From the NCBI GenBank assembly GCA_018396995.1, contig JAGTQB010000004.1:1-64000 (forward strand): a DNA stretch of 64,000 nucleotides, written 5' to 3'. This DNA comes from Candidatus Bathyarchaeota archaeon. GTDB lineage: Archaea > Thermoproteota > Bathyarchaeia > Bathyarchaeales > DTEX01. Positions 17,792 through 26,277 of this stretch are shown here, one piece after another (the first letter of the stretch is position 1; every line of letters begins with the position of its first letter). The translations under genes and the position numbers were made by a program. Below the pieces are notes generated by a model. It did not search any database. It had not been told where the DNA came from and saw only the letters and a program-made list of their open reading frames with translations.

Positions 17792-18616
17792 ATGATGCGG
17801 CTTAAGATTAGAGAGGTTAACGAAGAAACCATAACTAAAGCTATAATCCAGAAGAGCATGGAGGATTGGCTTAATCTCGTTGAGGATGATGTTGTGGTGG
17901 TTGGCGCCGGCCCCTCAGGACTCACAGTAGCACTATACACCGCTAGAGCTGGCTTAAAAACAGTTCTATTTGAAAAGAGATTGTCCTTTGGCGGGGGGAT
18001 TGGCGGCGGTGGGATGCAGTTCCATAAAGTTGTCGTGGAATCCCCTGCAGAAAAGATTCTGAAGGATATTGATTGTAGAATCGAGGAGATTGAGGAGGGC
18101 CTATTTATTGCCGATGCTACTGAAGTAATGGCTAAGCTCGCGTCCAAAGCCATAGACGCTGGCACAAAAGTGATCCTGGGGGTAACTGTTGACGATGTAA
18201 TATATAGGGATAATCCGCCCAGAGTGACTGGCGTAGTTATACAGTGGTCATCCGTAATGATGGCTGGGCTCCACATTGATCCACTTGGAGTTAAGGCAAA
18301 GGCTGTTGTGGACTGCACTGGCCATGACGCCGAGGTATTATCAGTGGTTTCTAGAAAAATACCAGAACTAAACCTTTCTATTAGGGGTGAGAAATCAATG
18401 TGGGTCTCAGAGGCTGAAAGGTTAGTCGTGGAGGGCACGAGGGAGGTTTGTCCAGGATTATTTGTCGCGGGGATGGCTGTTGCAGCATTGGACCAAACAC
18501 CACGTATGGGACCATTATTTGGTGGAATGCTGCTTAGCGGGGCCAAGGCAGCACAACTTATAGCAAACAAGATTTTGGGAGATAGAAGTAAGAGGATAGT
18601 CCCCATCAATCTTTAA
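17792..18616 (+). CDS. thi4: Thiamine thiazole synthase Thi4, sulfide-dependent type
   Basis: 274 residues. It makes adenylated thiazole for thiamine from NAD and glycine. The dinucleotide-binding VVGAGPSGLTVALYTA is at about residue 32, followed by FGGGIGGGGMQFHK. At the position of the suicidal Cys of yeast Thi4 the sequence reads GLHIDPLG, with His as in methanogen enzymes, which take sulfur from free sulfide and are catalytic. That fits a sulfidic anaerobic habitat. The old family name ribose-1,5-bisphosphate isomerase is a misannotation of this group. nadA lies downstream on the same strand but 400 bp away. Confidence 0.88.
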   Translation: MMRLKIREVNEETITKAIIQKSMEDWLNLVEDDVVVVGAGPSGLTVALYTARAGLKTVLFEKRLSFGGGIGGGGMQFHKVVVESPAEKILKDIDCRIEEIEEGLFIADATEVMAKLASKAIDAGTKVILGVTVDDVIYRDNPPRVTGVVIQWSSVMMAGLHIDPLGVKAKAVVDCTGHDAEVLSVVSRKIPELNLSIRGEKSMWVSEAERLVVEGTREVCPGLFVAGMAVAALDQTPRMGPLFGGMLLSGAKAAQLIANKILGDRSKRIVPINL

Positions 18617-18652
18617 AAGCTTATTTCAAGTGATAATTTATTAGTATTTAAG

Positions 18653-18884
18653 GTGGCATGGAACTCCATGAGAAGAATACCTGTCCTCTAGATCTCTTAT
18701 AATGCCTTCAGTTAAAAGATGCCCTACCACAAGCTCCTTAACTTTTAATGGAATGCAGTTAAAGATATGGAGAAGTCTCCATTAATATAAATATTGACGT
18801 CTCCTCGATCACGACAAGACTTTTCACTATTTCAAAAAGACAGCTTGCTCCGTCAAACTTCAAAGCTTCATGTTCAGTTAACAT
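18653..18884 (-). pseudogene. fdhD: Remnant of fdhD (formate dehydrogenase accessory sulfurtransferase)
   Basis: Minus-strand reading from ATG 18884 gives FDGASCLFEIVKSLVVIEET, then in the next frame IYINGDFSISLTAF, then in a third frame PLKVKELVVGHLLTEGIIRD. In that order they match the N-terminal third of FdhD (VVVEE..., INGE..., LEELVVGFLLTEGII). At least two frameshifts separate them, and nothing matching the catalytic Cys-containing middle or the C-terminal half follows. FdhD moves sulfur from IscS to the Mo/W cofactor of formate dehydrogenase. The gene is dead unless the assembly is wrong. The rest of the 18617-19000 gap holds nothing I recognise. Confidence 0.68.
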
Positions 18885-19017
18885 TTTTCCCTATGCAATC
18901 TTCCACTCACAAAGATAAGATAAGCGATACCCTAAAGTTAAGAATTTAACTTAGTGATAAGTCATCAATAATGTTAAAACAGTATATGGGGGACGAAGTA
19001 CGACTGAAAAAACAGAG

Positions 19018-19917
19018 TTGATAGAGAAGATCTTGAGGTTAAAGCGGGAGAAGGAGGCGATAATATTGGCACACAATTATCAGCGTCCTGAAATTCAAGA
19101 CGTAGCTGATTTTGTGGGTGATAGTCTAGAATTGTCTCTTCGTGCAGCACAAGTTGATGCAAAGGTCATAGTTTTCTGCGGCGTTAACTTCATGGCTGAG
19201 ACAGCTGCTATTCTAAACCCAGAAAAAAAGGTCCTCATACCAGACCCTAACGCACTCTGTCCAATGGCTTCAATGCTACCAGCAGATTTAATAAAGCTTT
19301 ATAAGCGGAAGTATCCTGGAGTGAAAATAGTCCTATATATAAATACTCTGGCAGAAGCCAAGGCTTACTGCGATGCCGTATGTACATCAGCTAATGCTGC
19401 TGAAGTAGTGAATAACATTGACTCTGAAGTAGTTCTCTTTGGACCAGACGTAAACCTAGCAAAATATGCGCAAATGAAGTCTAATAAAAAGATAATACCA
19501 ATACCGAGGGGCGGCTTCTGCCCAGTACATAAGTTGTTTAAAAAGGATGACATTATACGCTTAAAGGAATTGTATCCTGACGCTAAAGCTATGGCCCACC
19601 CAGAGTGTGACCCAGAGGTCTGGGAAGTATCAGACTTTGTTAGCAGTACATCAAAAATGCATAGAGAATCACTCACGTCAAAAGCGAGAAAGTTTATTGT
19701 CGCAACCGAGATTGGGTTATTGCATAGGATGAAGAAGGATAGAAAAGATGCGATTTTCATACCAGCCTATGAAGAGGCTATATGCGTAAATATGAGATTA
19801 CATACACTTGAGAAAGTCTATTTATGCCTAAGAGACGAAAAATATGAGATTAAGCTTCCTGAGAAAGTAGTTTTGAGGGCACGTGAGCCAATAGAATTCA
19901 TGCTTCAGATGCGTTAA
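19018..19917 (+). CDS. nadA: Quinolinate synthase
   Basis: 299 residues. It condenses iminoaspartate with dihydroxyacetone phosphate to quinolinate in NAD synthesis, using a [4Fe-4S] cluster. The three cluster Cys are visible: FCGVNFMAE (about 46), DAVCTSANA (about 122) and HPECDPEVWE (about 200); AHNYQ and SSTSKM are the other landmarks. The only standard start is TTG 19018, which matches family N-termini but has no ribosome site. An in-frame ACG at 19000 has GGGGGA 6 nt before it, and would add six residues. nadB and nadC are not in the window. Confidence 0.93.
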   Translation: MIEKILRLKREKEAIILAHNYQRPEIQDVADFVGDSLELSLRAAQVDAKVIVFCGVNFMAETAAILNPEKKVLIPDPNALCPMASMLPADLIKLYKRKYPGVKIVLYINTLAEAKAYCDAVCTSANAAEVVNNIDSEVVLFGPDVNLAKYAQMKSNKKIIPIPRGGFCPVHKLFKKDDIIRLKELYPDAKAMAHPECDPEVWEVSDFVSSTSKMHRESLTSKARKFIVATEIGLLHRMKKDRKDAIFIPAYEEAICVNMRLHTLEKVYLCLRDEKYEIKLPEKVVLRAREPIEFMLQMR

Positions 19918-20125
19918 GCCCGGAATGTAGGAGAAAACTGTAACTATATTTATGGGTGGTAATATGCTACGCTACTCTTCTCTAATAAAGCGCTTCTTAA
20001 GAACCCTCTGACAATCAATTTATTGCAACAAATTATATAAGAAGGGGAAATGGTAGGACAACTGCAACAAGATATTTAAAACTAATAGGGGTATTAAGAT
20101 TATTACAGGGAGGTTATTTCAGTTT

Positions 20126-21424
20126 ATGTCAATTAGTAATGAGAAGATTGAAGTTATAAAGGGCATTCTAAGGGATCTACACAAGGGCGTTCCTATCGAG
20201 GAGCTAAAGCGCAAACTTAGGGAAGCTTTGGAGGAGATATCGCCGCTCGAAATACCTTTAATTGAGCAAGAGCTTGTAAAAGAGGGAATGCCTATTTCTG
20301 AGATACTCGGACTCTGCGACCTACATGTGGAGATACTAAGGGATCTACTGCGCCCCGCTGAACTTAAGGATGTTCCAAAAGGACACCCATTAGATCTCCT
20401 ATCTAAAGAAAATGAGTATGTAATTAAGCTTGCCAAGGCCCTAAACATCTACGCTGAGGCGCTGAGTGGGGTGGGACTGGAAGACGCAATAGATTACTTG
20501 AAAGCTATAGGCGACATTGTAGCCGGACTTAGGAAGTTTAGGTTACATTATAGGAAGATTCAGATGTTGATATTTCCATACCTCGAGAAGAGGGGGATTA
20601 CGGCAGTACCAAGGGTTCTTTGGAATAAGGAGGATCAAGTGATCATCAAGTTGAGAGAGCTATCAATGCTAGTTGAGAAGGGATTATCCAGTCTAGGCGA
20701 ATATGCCAAGAGCGTAGCTGAGAAGGCTAGAGAGATATCAAAGGAGATATCCGATCTGGTCTTCAGGGAGGAGAGAATACTCTTCCCATCCGTATGGGCG
20801 CTTCTCTCAGAAGGCGAGTGGGCAGCTATACATGATGATGCGAAAAGAATAGGCTACCTTGTGCCAGCTGATATTGAGTGGACTCCGAAGGCTAAACCTC
20901 TACTTCCCCACGAGATCAGCGGCGTAATTACGCCAGAGCAGATTGAAAAACTCCCTCAGGAATTTAAGTTTGCCACACTGACACCAGACATGTACGAAGT
21001 CAGGTCTGAGGGAGACCTAGAGTTCGAGACCGGCTTTCTAAGTAAGGATGAAGTAGAAGCAATATTCAAGCATCTACCACTCGAGATAACCTATGCAGAC
21101 GTCAATGACAGAGTTGCATTCTTCTCAGAAAGCATGCTTAGAAAAGGATTCGCCAGAACAAAGACCCTTATCAGCAGAAGGATAGAGTATTGCCACCCGC
21201 CGAGACTGGAAAATTTTGTTAAGAGCGTTGTTAATGATCTGAAGGCTGGGAAGGCTGATTTTAAGGAGTATTGGACTAGGCTTGGGGACAGAATAATAAG
21301 GGTTATGGTAGTTGCTGTTAAGGACAGAAATGGAAACTACCTTGGAACATTGGAGATGGTGGAAGACCTAACTGAAATAGTGAATAATCCTGAGGAGATT
21401 AAGAAAAAGATAATTGTATTATGA
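20126..21424 (+). CDS. DUF438 - hemerythrin - PAS protein
   Basis: 432 residues. Residues 5-70 match DUF438, residues about 85-250 a hemerythrin-like HHE bundle with scattered ligands (HPLD, RLHYRKIQ, EERILFPSVWALL), and residues about 290-430 a PAS domain (ITYADVNDRVAFFSES, VEDLTEI). This combination is frequent in anaerobes and is thought to sense or scavenge O2 or NO through the diiron site and haem-type PAS; no output domain is visible. A GGGAGG site lies 12 nt before the ATG, longer than usual. It sits at the head of a redox region. Confidence 0.85.
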   Translation: MSISNEKIEVIKGILRDLHKGVPIEELKRKLREALEEISPLEIPLIEQELVKEGMPISEILGLCDLHVEILRDLLRPAELKDVPKGHPLDLLSKENEYVIKLAKALNIYAEALSGVGLEDAIDYLKAIGDIVAGLRKFRLHYRKIQMLIFPYLEKRGITAVPRVLWNKEDQVIIKLRELSMLVEKGLSSLGEYAKSVAEKAREISKEISDLVFREERILFPSVWALLSEGEWAAIHDDAKRIGYLVPADIEWTPKAKPLLPHEISGVITPEQIEKLPQEFKFATLTPDMYEVRSEGDLEFETGFLSKDEVEAIFKHLPLEITYADVNDRVAFFSESMLRKGFARTKTLISRRIEYCHPPRLENFVKSVVNDLKAGKADFKEYWTRLGDRIIRVMVVAVKDRNGNYLGTLEMVEDLTEIVNNPEEIKKKIIVL

Positions 21425-21520
21425 GGAAATTATTTTTGGCACACAGCTGTTAACTTCCACTGGAAGGCAAATAACTTTAGAAACTTTTCACCTTCTAAAT
21501 TATTTTATGTGGGGAAGAGC

Positions 21521-22072
21521 ATGAAAGTGAAATTGTGGGTGATTGTCTTCAGCCTTATTTTAATCGCAAGCGTTATTGCCGCTATAGTTAGTTGGTTCAC
21601 ACTTTATTCTCTTCTGAGCAGAGCGATTATCCTTGAGAAGGATTTATCAGGGATACTAGCCCCAGAATTTTCTTTATATGATCTAAATGGAAACACCCTT
21701 AAATTAAGTGATTTTAAAGGAAAAATTGTCATCTTAGATTTTATGGCCACCTGGTGCGGGCCATGCAGGATGCAGATACCACACCTTAATTTCGTGAGAG
21801 AGAAGTATGGAGACTCAGTAATCTTAATATCAATTAGCATTGATCCAAACCACGATTCTGAGGGGATTCTCAAAGAATTTCTTAATGAATACCCCTACGC
21901 GAACTGGATTTGGGCTAGAGATACGGCAAACCTTAGAGGGGTCTACGGTGTTACAGCGATCCCCACTCTAGTGATAATTGACCGAGAGGGATATATTAGG
22001 TTTAGACACGTCGGCTTAACACCCTCATCCACTTTAATCCAGGAGATAGATAAGATATTGAGGGGGAGCTAA
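21521..22072 (+). CDS. TlpA-like membrane-anchored thioredoxin
   Basis: 183 residues from ATG 21521 (GGGG 6 nt upstream; GTG 21509 overlaps it). An N-terminal membrane anchor of about 25 residues is followed by an extracytoplasmic thioredoxin fold with ATWCGPCRMQIP (active-site CGPC), SISIDPNHD and the cis-Pro segment GVTAIPTLVII. It reduces disulfides outside the cell membrane. The next gene, ccdA, starts 8 bp downstream and would supply the electrons; the two form a clear pair. Confidence 0.9.
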   Translation: MKVKLWVIVFSLILIASVIAAIVSWFTLYSLLSRAIILEKDLSGILAPEFSLYDLNGNTLKLSDFKGKIVILDFMATWCGPCRMQIPHLNFVREKYGDSVILISISIDPNHDSEGILKEFLNEYPYANWIWARDTANLRGVYGVTAIPTLVIIDREGYIRFRHVGLTPSSTLIQEIDKILRGS

Positions 22073-22079
22073 AGAAGGG

Positions 22080-22745
22080 TTGTCCTTTAACCCCCTAGAC
22101 ATAACATTAGCGTTAACCGCTGGAGTCTTCACCCTCCTTTCTCCATGCAGCTTCCCATTGCTTCCTGGCTATATATCCTATTATTTAGGGCTAAAGTCTT
22201 CTTCCTATAGTAAAGCGGTTGTAAGCGGACTTCTCTGCGCATCGGGTATAATTATAGTGTTCTCCACGATTGGCTTATTTGTATCAGCGTTCGGCAGCTT
22301 AGTGTCAAGACATATACCGCTCCTTCGCGTCGTGGCTGGCGCAGCTGTAATCCTTATGGGGATCATAATGGCTGCCCAAGTCAAGCTCCCAACAATTTTA
22401 GTGGGGTTAAAGGTTCCGAGGGAGAAGGGAGTTATTGGAATCTTTCTCTATGGCGCCATATACGGTTTAGCATCTGCGAACTGTTCGGCCCCCATATTCT
22501 TTTCAATTATATTCTACTCATCTGTATCTGGGGGGCTGTTATATGGCACTATGATTTTTATCGCCTATGCTATGGGCATAGGGCTTCCAATAATTGCAAT
22601 ATCGATCTTTATAATTAAGGCTAAAGAAATGATTCTTAGAAGGGTCATGAGGGCAACACCGCTATTACAGATAATTAGTGGTCTTCTTCTAATCATTATA
22701 GGAATACATCTAATATACTCTCATCAAGTAGCCCCATACTTGTAA
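22080..22745 (+). CDS. ccdA: CcdA / DsbD-family thiol-disulfide transporter
   Basis: 221 residues with six membrane spans. The two redox Cys are in LLSPCSFPLLPGY (span 1) and ASANCSAPIFF (span 4), the hallmark of CcdA, which carries reducing equivalents across the membrane from cytoplasmic thioredoxin to external thiol proteins such as TlpA. The start is TTG 22080, 7 bp after the tlpA-like stop, with AAAGAAGGG just upstream. The thioredoxin at 23.6 kb is a possible electron source. No cytochrome c genes are nearby. Confidence 0.92.
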   Translation: MSFNPLDITLALTAGVFTLLSPCSFPLLPGYISYYLGLKSSSYSKAVVSGLLCASGIIIVFSTIGLFVSAFGSLVSRHIPLLRVVAGAAVILMGIIMAAQVKLPTILVGLKVPREKGVIGIFLYGAIYGLASANCSAPIFFSIIFYSSVSGGLLYGTMIFIAYAMGIGLPIIAISIFIIKAKEMILRRVMRATPLLQIISGLLLIIIGIHLIYSHQVAPYL

Positions 22746-22867
22746 TTTTCAAACATCTATCATTACACTTAAATAGACGCTTGGAAACTTCCCAAACTAT
22801 TTTAACCATTATCATTAATGAATTAGAGATGATACCACAGATTCGTAGAGGGCGCCCACTATAATCC

Positions 22868-23308
22868 CTATTTACTGAGGGCTCTATTGGCTATTTCCAT
22901 GCCGAGAGCTTTACACTTTTCAAGATCGGCTGGTCCAGGCGCATATCTGACTAGTAGCGGTGGCCTAATAACCTGCATCTCAAATTTCCTTTCCATTATC
23001 TCCAGAACAAGATTTGGAGCTTCGCCGCTCCACCCATAAGAGCCGAAGGCTGCCCCAATTTTACCCTTTAAATCAACATTCCTTGCAGAGGCCTCCCTAA
23101 AAACCATGCTTATTTCAAGAGGCATATTATGATTGTAGGTTGGCGCACCAACGATTATCGCATCATATCCAGCTAAATCCTCCACATTCACATAATATTT
23201 AACATCAACCTCAACACCGCCAACAGCTCTAATCCCCTCAGCAACAGCCTCAGCCATCTTCCTCGTATTACCACTAGCACTATAATATAGTATTAAGATT
23301 CTTGGCAT
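22868..23308 (-). CDS. Flavodoxin-domain protein
   Basis: 146 residues, a complete flavodoxin fold: FMN phosphate loop YSASGNTRK at residues 9-17, the APTYNHNMP loop at about 55 and the GSYGWSGEA loop at about 90. The last two match the flavodoxin half of flavodiiron proteins rather than classic flavodoxins. It probably moves electrons to a diiron partner; the flavodiiron protein at 28.7 kb carries its own fused domain, so this is a separate carrier. Confidence 0.88.
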   Translation of the reverse strand: MPRILILYYSASGNTRKMAEAVAEGIRAVGGVEVDVKYYVNVEDLAGYDAIIVGAPTYNHNMPLEISMVFREASARNVDLKGKIGAAFGSYGWSGEAPNLVLEIMERKFEMQVIRPPLLVRYAPGPADLEKCKALGMEIANRALSK

Positions 23309-23619
23309 AAAACATCACAGAATATTATTATAGCCTAACTAAATTTTAGTTTATCTGAATATGGAGACCGGAAGCATCATATAATGAAGAACGCTATTAG
23401 GCACAATCTTTTGAGGACTTGTTCCGCAATTCTATCACCATTTATAATGCAATAATTGTTACTAAACCAAAGCTCACACCTACATTTAGTCTCTGGAAAA
23501 ATATGAAGTGTTATGGCGACCACCATCGACTAAAGGGCGATATTCTCAGACGACCCACGAAGGAACTGTTAAAGAAGAATGGCAAAGCTGTATACGTGAA
23601 ATAAGTTATTGATGAACAT
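23309..23619. other. Intergenic stretch without recognisable gene
   Basis: 311 bp between the convergent-facing flavodoxin start and the thioredoxin stop. A 61-codon plus-strand reading frame (23419-23604) exists but has no ribosome site and no recognisable sequence. Short matches to coding-like peptides in two frames near 23505-23604 hint at a decayed gene, but I cannot name it. Confidence 0.4.
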
Positions 23620-23994
23620 TTATTCGAGCTTCGTGCTCTGCCTAACACACTCTTTATATCGGGACATAAAATCCTCAATAATATGCTTTAAATGATCTTT
23701 GGGGATAAAGCCGACTATGGAACCCAAATATCTGCCGCTGCAATAAAATGCTATCGTTGGCGTACCCATGACACCATTTTTTATCGCAATTTCCCTATTT
23801 TCCGGACTCTTAAGAACATTAAATCTCACAAATTTAACCCTATTCTTATATTCCTTAGCAACCTCCTCAAAGATGGGATTCAGCATAATGCACCATGGAC
23901 AACTCTCATGCCAAAAATCGACGACTGTTAATATGTCAGATTGCAGAACTTCCCTCTCCCAGCTCTCAGCATTAACCTCTAAAGTGTATGACAT
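23620..23994 (-). CDS. Thioredoxin
   Basis: 124 residues from ATG 23994 (GAGG just upstream; GTG 24003 is possible). Thioredoxin fold with VDFWHESCPWCIMLNP, an unusual CPWC active site in place of CGPC, and the cis-Pro segment GVMGTPTIAFY. No signal peptide, so cytoplasmic. It may reduce the peroxiredoxin at 25.2 kb or CcdA; that is inference from position. The C-terminal tail has one further Cys. Confidence 0.88.
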   Translation of the reverse strand: MSYTLEVNAESWEREVLQSDILTVVDFWHESCPWCIMLNPIFEEVAKEYKNRVKFVRFNVLKSPENREIAIKNGVMGTPTIAFYCSGRYLGSIVGFIPKDHLKHIIEDFMSRYKECVRQSTKLE

Positions 23995-24065
23995 ATACCT
24001 CACTAAATAAAATCAATTTTGAGAAAAAATTAAAGGTTTTAGCATTAAAGCACCCTTCGATCTTT

Positions 24066-24485
24066 TCAGATTTCCTCTAGAAGTGATGTAAAGAAGTCAT
24101 GGTGTTCTTCTTCATCCTTCAGTATTCCCTCGAATAGAACAGCTGTTGTCACATCGTTTTCTTTTCGAGCTTTTTCTATAATATTCTTATATAGCTTTAT
24201 TGCTTCCTCCTCGTCCTTCACATCCCGTTCAATCATTTCCCTTAGAGTTTTCCCTACAACTATCTCTTTAGGCTGAGTTGTTGGGATACCACCTAGATAA
24301 AAAAGTCTCTCAGCGATCGCCTCAGCATGCTTCATCTCAGTTACAGCTATCTTCTTCAATTCATTTTGAACAGTAAAGCCCTTAACACCCCTCCATTGAA
24401 TATGTTGCCACATGTATTGAATAGATACTTGGATCTCTCTTGCGATAGCATCATTCAAAAGATCTAGTAATTCTTTTGAAACCAA
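24066..24485 (-). CDS. Bacterioferritin / ferritin-type diiron protein
   Basis: 139 residues. Four-helix bundle with full diiron ligand set: Glu in REIQVSIQYMW, EMKHAE (ExxH), a central Glu in KDEEEAIKLY and DEEEHH (ExxH) near the C-terminus. This matches the bacterioferritin-like iron storage/ferroxidase group. The start is TTG 24485, with GGGAGG 8 nt upstream; the ATG at 24494 directly abuts that site and is unlikely. It forms a same-strand pair with the ferritin-like gene just upstream. Confidence 0.87.
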   Translation of the reverse strand: MVSKELLDLLNDAIAREIQVSIQYMWQHIQWRGVKGFTVQNELKKIAVTEMKHAEAIAERLFYLGGIPTTQPKEIVVGKTLREMIERDVKDEEEAIKLYKNIIEKARKENDVTTAVLFEGILKDEEEHHDFFTSLLEEI

Positions 24486-24552
24486 AATGAGCATCCTCCC
24501 ATAATATTATTAATGTTTTTGTAATTGCTATTTAACGCTTTTGAGTTTCCAT

Positions 24553-25032
24553 TCATCCTCCGGGGGCACCATGAAATGGAACATTCTTCCATAAAACCTC
24601 CCACCACTCATCCTCAGTTATTGTTTCTCCACGGATAAGGATTTCTAGAACCCTTCTCAGGAGCTCATGGTGTCTTTTTTCGTCAGCCAGAACCGCCATA
24701 AAAAGAAGCTTAAGTTTTTCATCATCAACTTTAGGTAAAATACTGTCTATTTTATTTATTAATTCGGCCTCTATACGGATGTGCCTCTCTATAAGAGCTC
24801 TATGCCTCTCAAGCTGTTCTTCTGACAAAGCCTGCGTTGAAGTCGTTAGGAGTGTTAGGGCTGAAGCATACATTTCCGCATGCTTAACCGAATCTAGAGA
24901 AATCCCTTTTAAAACTCCCTTAACAGCAGGATTCTGTAGATCCTTTAAAGCCTCCTCAAGAGAACGTACAATCTCATTCTCAATCTCAATCTGCTTCTCA
25001 ATAAATTTAACCAAATCATTTTTAATAACCAT
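24553..25032 (-). CDS. Ferritin-like diiron protein
   Basis: 159 residues, a paralogue of the 17141-17656 product. Two repeated helix pairs carry EIENEIV, SVKHAEMYA, RIEAELI and DEKRHHELL, a plausible diiron site. No rubredoxin domain. The C-terminus ends in Gly/Pro-rich sequence after a Trp pair. It lies 58 bp upstream of the bacterioferritin-like gene on the same strand, and divergent from the peroxiredoxin, so probably serves in iron or peroxide defence. Confidence 0.78.
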   Translation of the reverse strand: MVIKNDLVKFIEKQIEIENEIVRSLEEALKDLQNPAVKGVLKGISLDSVKHAEMYASALTLLTTSTQALSEEQLERHRALIERHIRIEAELINKIDSILPKVDDEKLKLLFMAVLADEKRHHELLRRVLEILIRGETITEDEWWEVLWKNVPFHGAPGG

Positions 25033-25201
25033 ATGTCCACCAAATATACTAAGATAAGAGAGAAATTTAAATCTTAGGAAGGAAACTTAATGCTTTTAAT
25101 CTTCTTTATTTCGTTTAAAATAATAATTTGTTAAAAATAAAGCGATAAAATGTTTGAATTCGAATCATAAATTCCTTGTTTTAACTAAATTTTATAGGAA
25201 A

Positions 25202-25212
25202 ACTTATATTTA
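25202..25212 (+). promoter_or_regulatory. TATA box of the peroxiredoxin gene
   Basis: ACTTATATTTA, preceded by purine-rich AGGAAA that could act as BRE, sits about 30-40 bp upstream of the coding start. Archaeal transcription would begin about 25 bp downstream, giving a very short leader. Confidence 0.45.
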
Positions 25213-25243
25213 TTTACATTTTTAGTATTAATTGGTGATTTTT

Positions 25244-25906
25244 GTGGAAGAATATAGAATGCCATTAATAGGCGATAAGTTTCCATCTATGGAAGTTAGG
25301 ACTACTAAAGGCGTCATTAAGCTCCCAGACGACTATAGTGGAAAGTGGTTTATACTCTTTAGCCACCCAGCCGACTTCACACCAGTATGCACAACAGAGT
25401 TTGTTGCTTTCCAGAAGAGATATGAGGAGTTCAAAAAGTTGAACTGTGAGCTGATAGGGTTAAGCATAGACCAGGTTTTCGCGCATCTAAAGTGGGAGGA
25501 ATGGATTAAGGAGAAACTCGGCGTAGAAATACAATTTCCAATAATTGCAGACAACACTGGTGAGATATCTGCGAAACTTGGTATGCGCCATAAGCAGGCT
25601 AATGGAACACAAACCGTAAGGGCTGTCTTCATAGTTGACCCAAAGGCGGTCATTAGAGCAATACTTTATTATCCCATGGAACTCGGAAGGAACATGGATG
25701 AAATCCTTCGGATGGTGAAAGCGCTCCAGATTGCTGATAAGGGTTATGCCATACCGGCCAATTGGCCAAATAACGAAATAATAGGAGACAATGTTATTAT
25801 CCCGCCAGCAAACACCGTAGACATGATTAGGAAGAGAATGGAGCAAGAAAAAGCCGGAGAAATAAAGTGCCTAGACTGGTGGCTGTGCTACAAAAAGCTA
25901 GAGTGA
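25244..25906 (+). CDS. Peroxiredoxin, archaeal Prx6-type 2-Cys
   Basis: 220 residues. It reduces peroxides. The peroxidatic Cys is in [12 protein letters not shown] at about residue 46, and two C-terminal Cys lie six residues apart in CLDWWLC at the very end, the pattern described for the Aeropyrum pernix thioredoxin peroxidase (Cys50, Cys207, Cys213). Such enzymes form decamers. The start is GTG 25244 with GGTGA 5 nt upstream; a TTG at 25232 overlaps that site. It is divergent from the two ferritin-like genes. Confidence 0.93.
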   Translation: MEEYRMPLIGDKFPSMEVRTTKGVIKLPDDYSGKWFILFSHPADFTPVCTTEFVAFQKRYEEFKKLNCELIGLSIDQVFAHLKWEEWIKEKLGVEIQFPIIADNTGEISAKLGMRHKQANGTQTVRAVFIVDPKAVIRAILYYPMELGRNMDEILRMVKALQIADKGYAIPANWPNNEIIGDNVIIPPANTVDMIRKRMEQEKAGEIKCLDWWLCYKKLE

Positions 25907-26007
25907 ACTTCTCTTTTACCCTCTTATTTTTCTGCTTTAGCGGTCAATGATAACCCCTAGGGAATTCTCATGGGAACCGAGAGAACATTGGTATCATAAC
26001 GAACTCT

Positions 26008-26268
26008 TTAGAAATTTTTAAATACTCTTTGCTTTGTTTTGCGCAAAATCCCAATAATGGGAAACCTTTTCAAAATCTCTTCACTATGGGGCGCTTGTCT
26101 TAATGCTTCTGTTAAATCCGTACCAGCTACATGGATAACCTGATGCCGTCCATTCTTCCACAGAAATCTGGTTGATATATCATACACTTTCCCGTCATAA
26201 GCTATATAAGTTGGTCTCCCATTTTTGCCATCATATTTAGTGAGCTCTTCTTCAGTAAACTCCCTCAT
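26008..26268 (-). CDS. Cytochrome b5-like haem-binding protein
   Basis: 86 residues of the cytochrome b5-like haem/steroid-binding fold: REFTEEELTKYDGKNG, AYDGKVYDIS, then two likely axial His in GRHQVIHVAGTDLT and APHSEEIL. The classic HPGG is replaced by the HVAG-type form usual in prokaryotic single-domain members. No signal peptide, so cytoplasmic. GGGG is 6 nt upstream of the ATG. Its redox partner is unknown, but it lies inside the redox region. Confidence 0.8.
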   Translation of the reverse strand: MREFTEEELTKYDGKNGRPTYIAYDGKVYDISTRFLWKNGRHQVIHVAGTDLTEALRQAPHSEEILKRFPIIGILRKTKQRVFKNF

Positions 26269-26277
26269 AGAAAACCC

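Noticed and set aside
23419..23604. 61-codon plus-strand frame between flavodoxin and thioredoxin
   Set aside because: No ribosome site and no match I can name; only a weak hint of coding character near its end.
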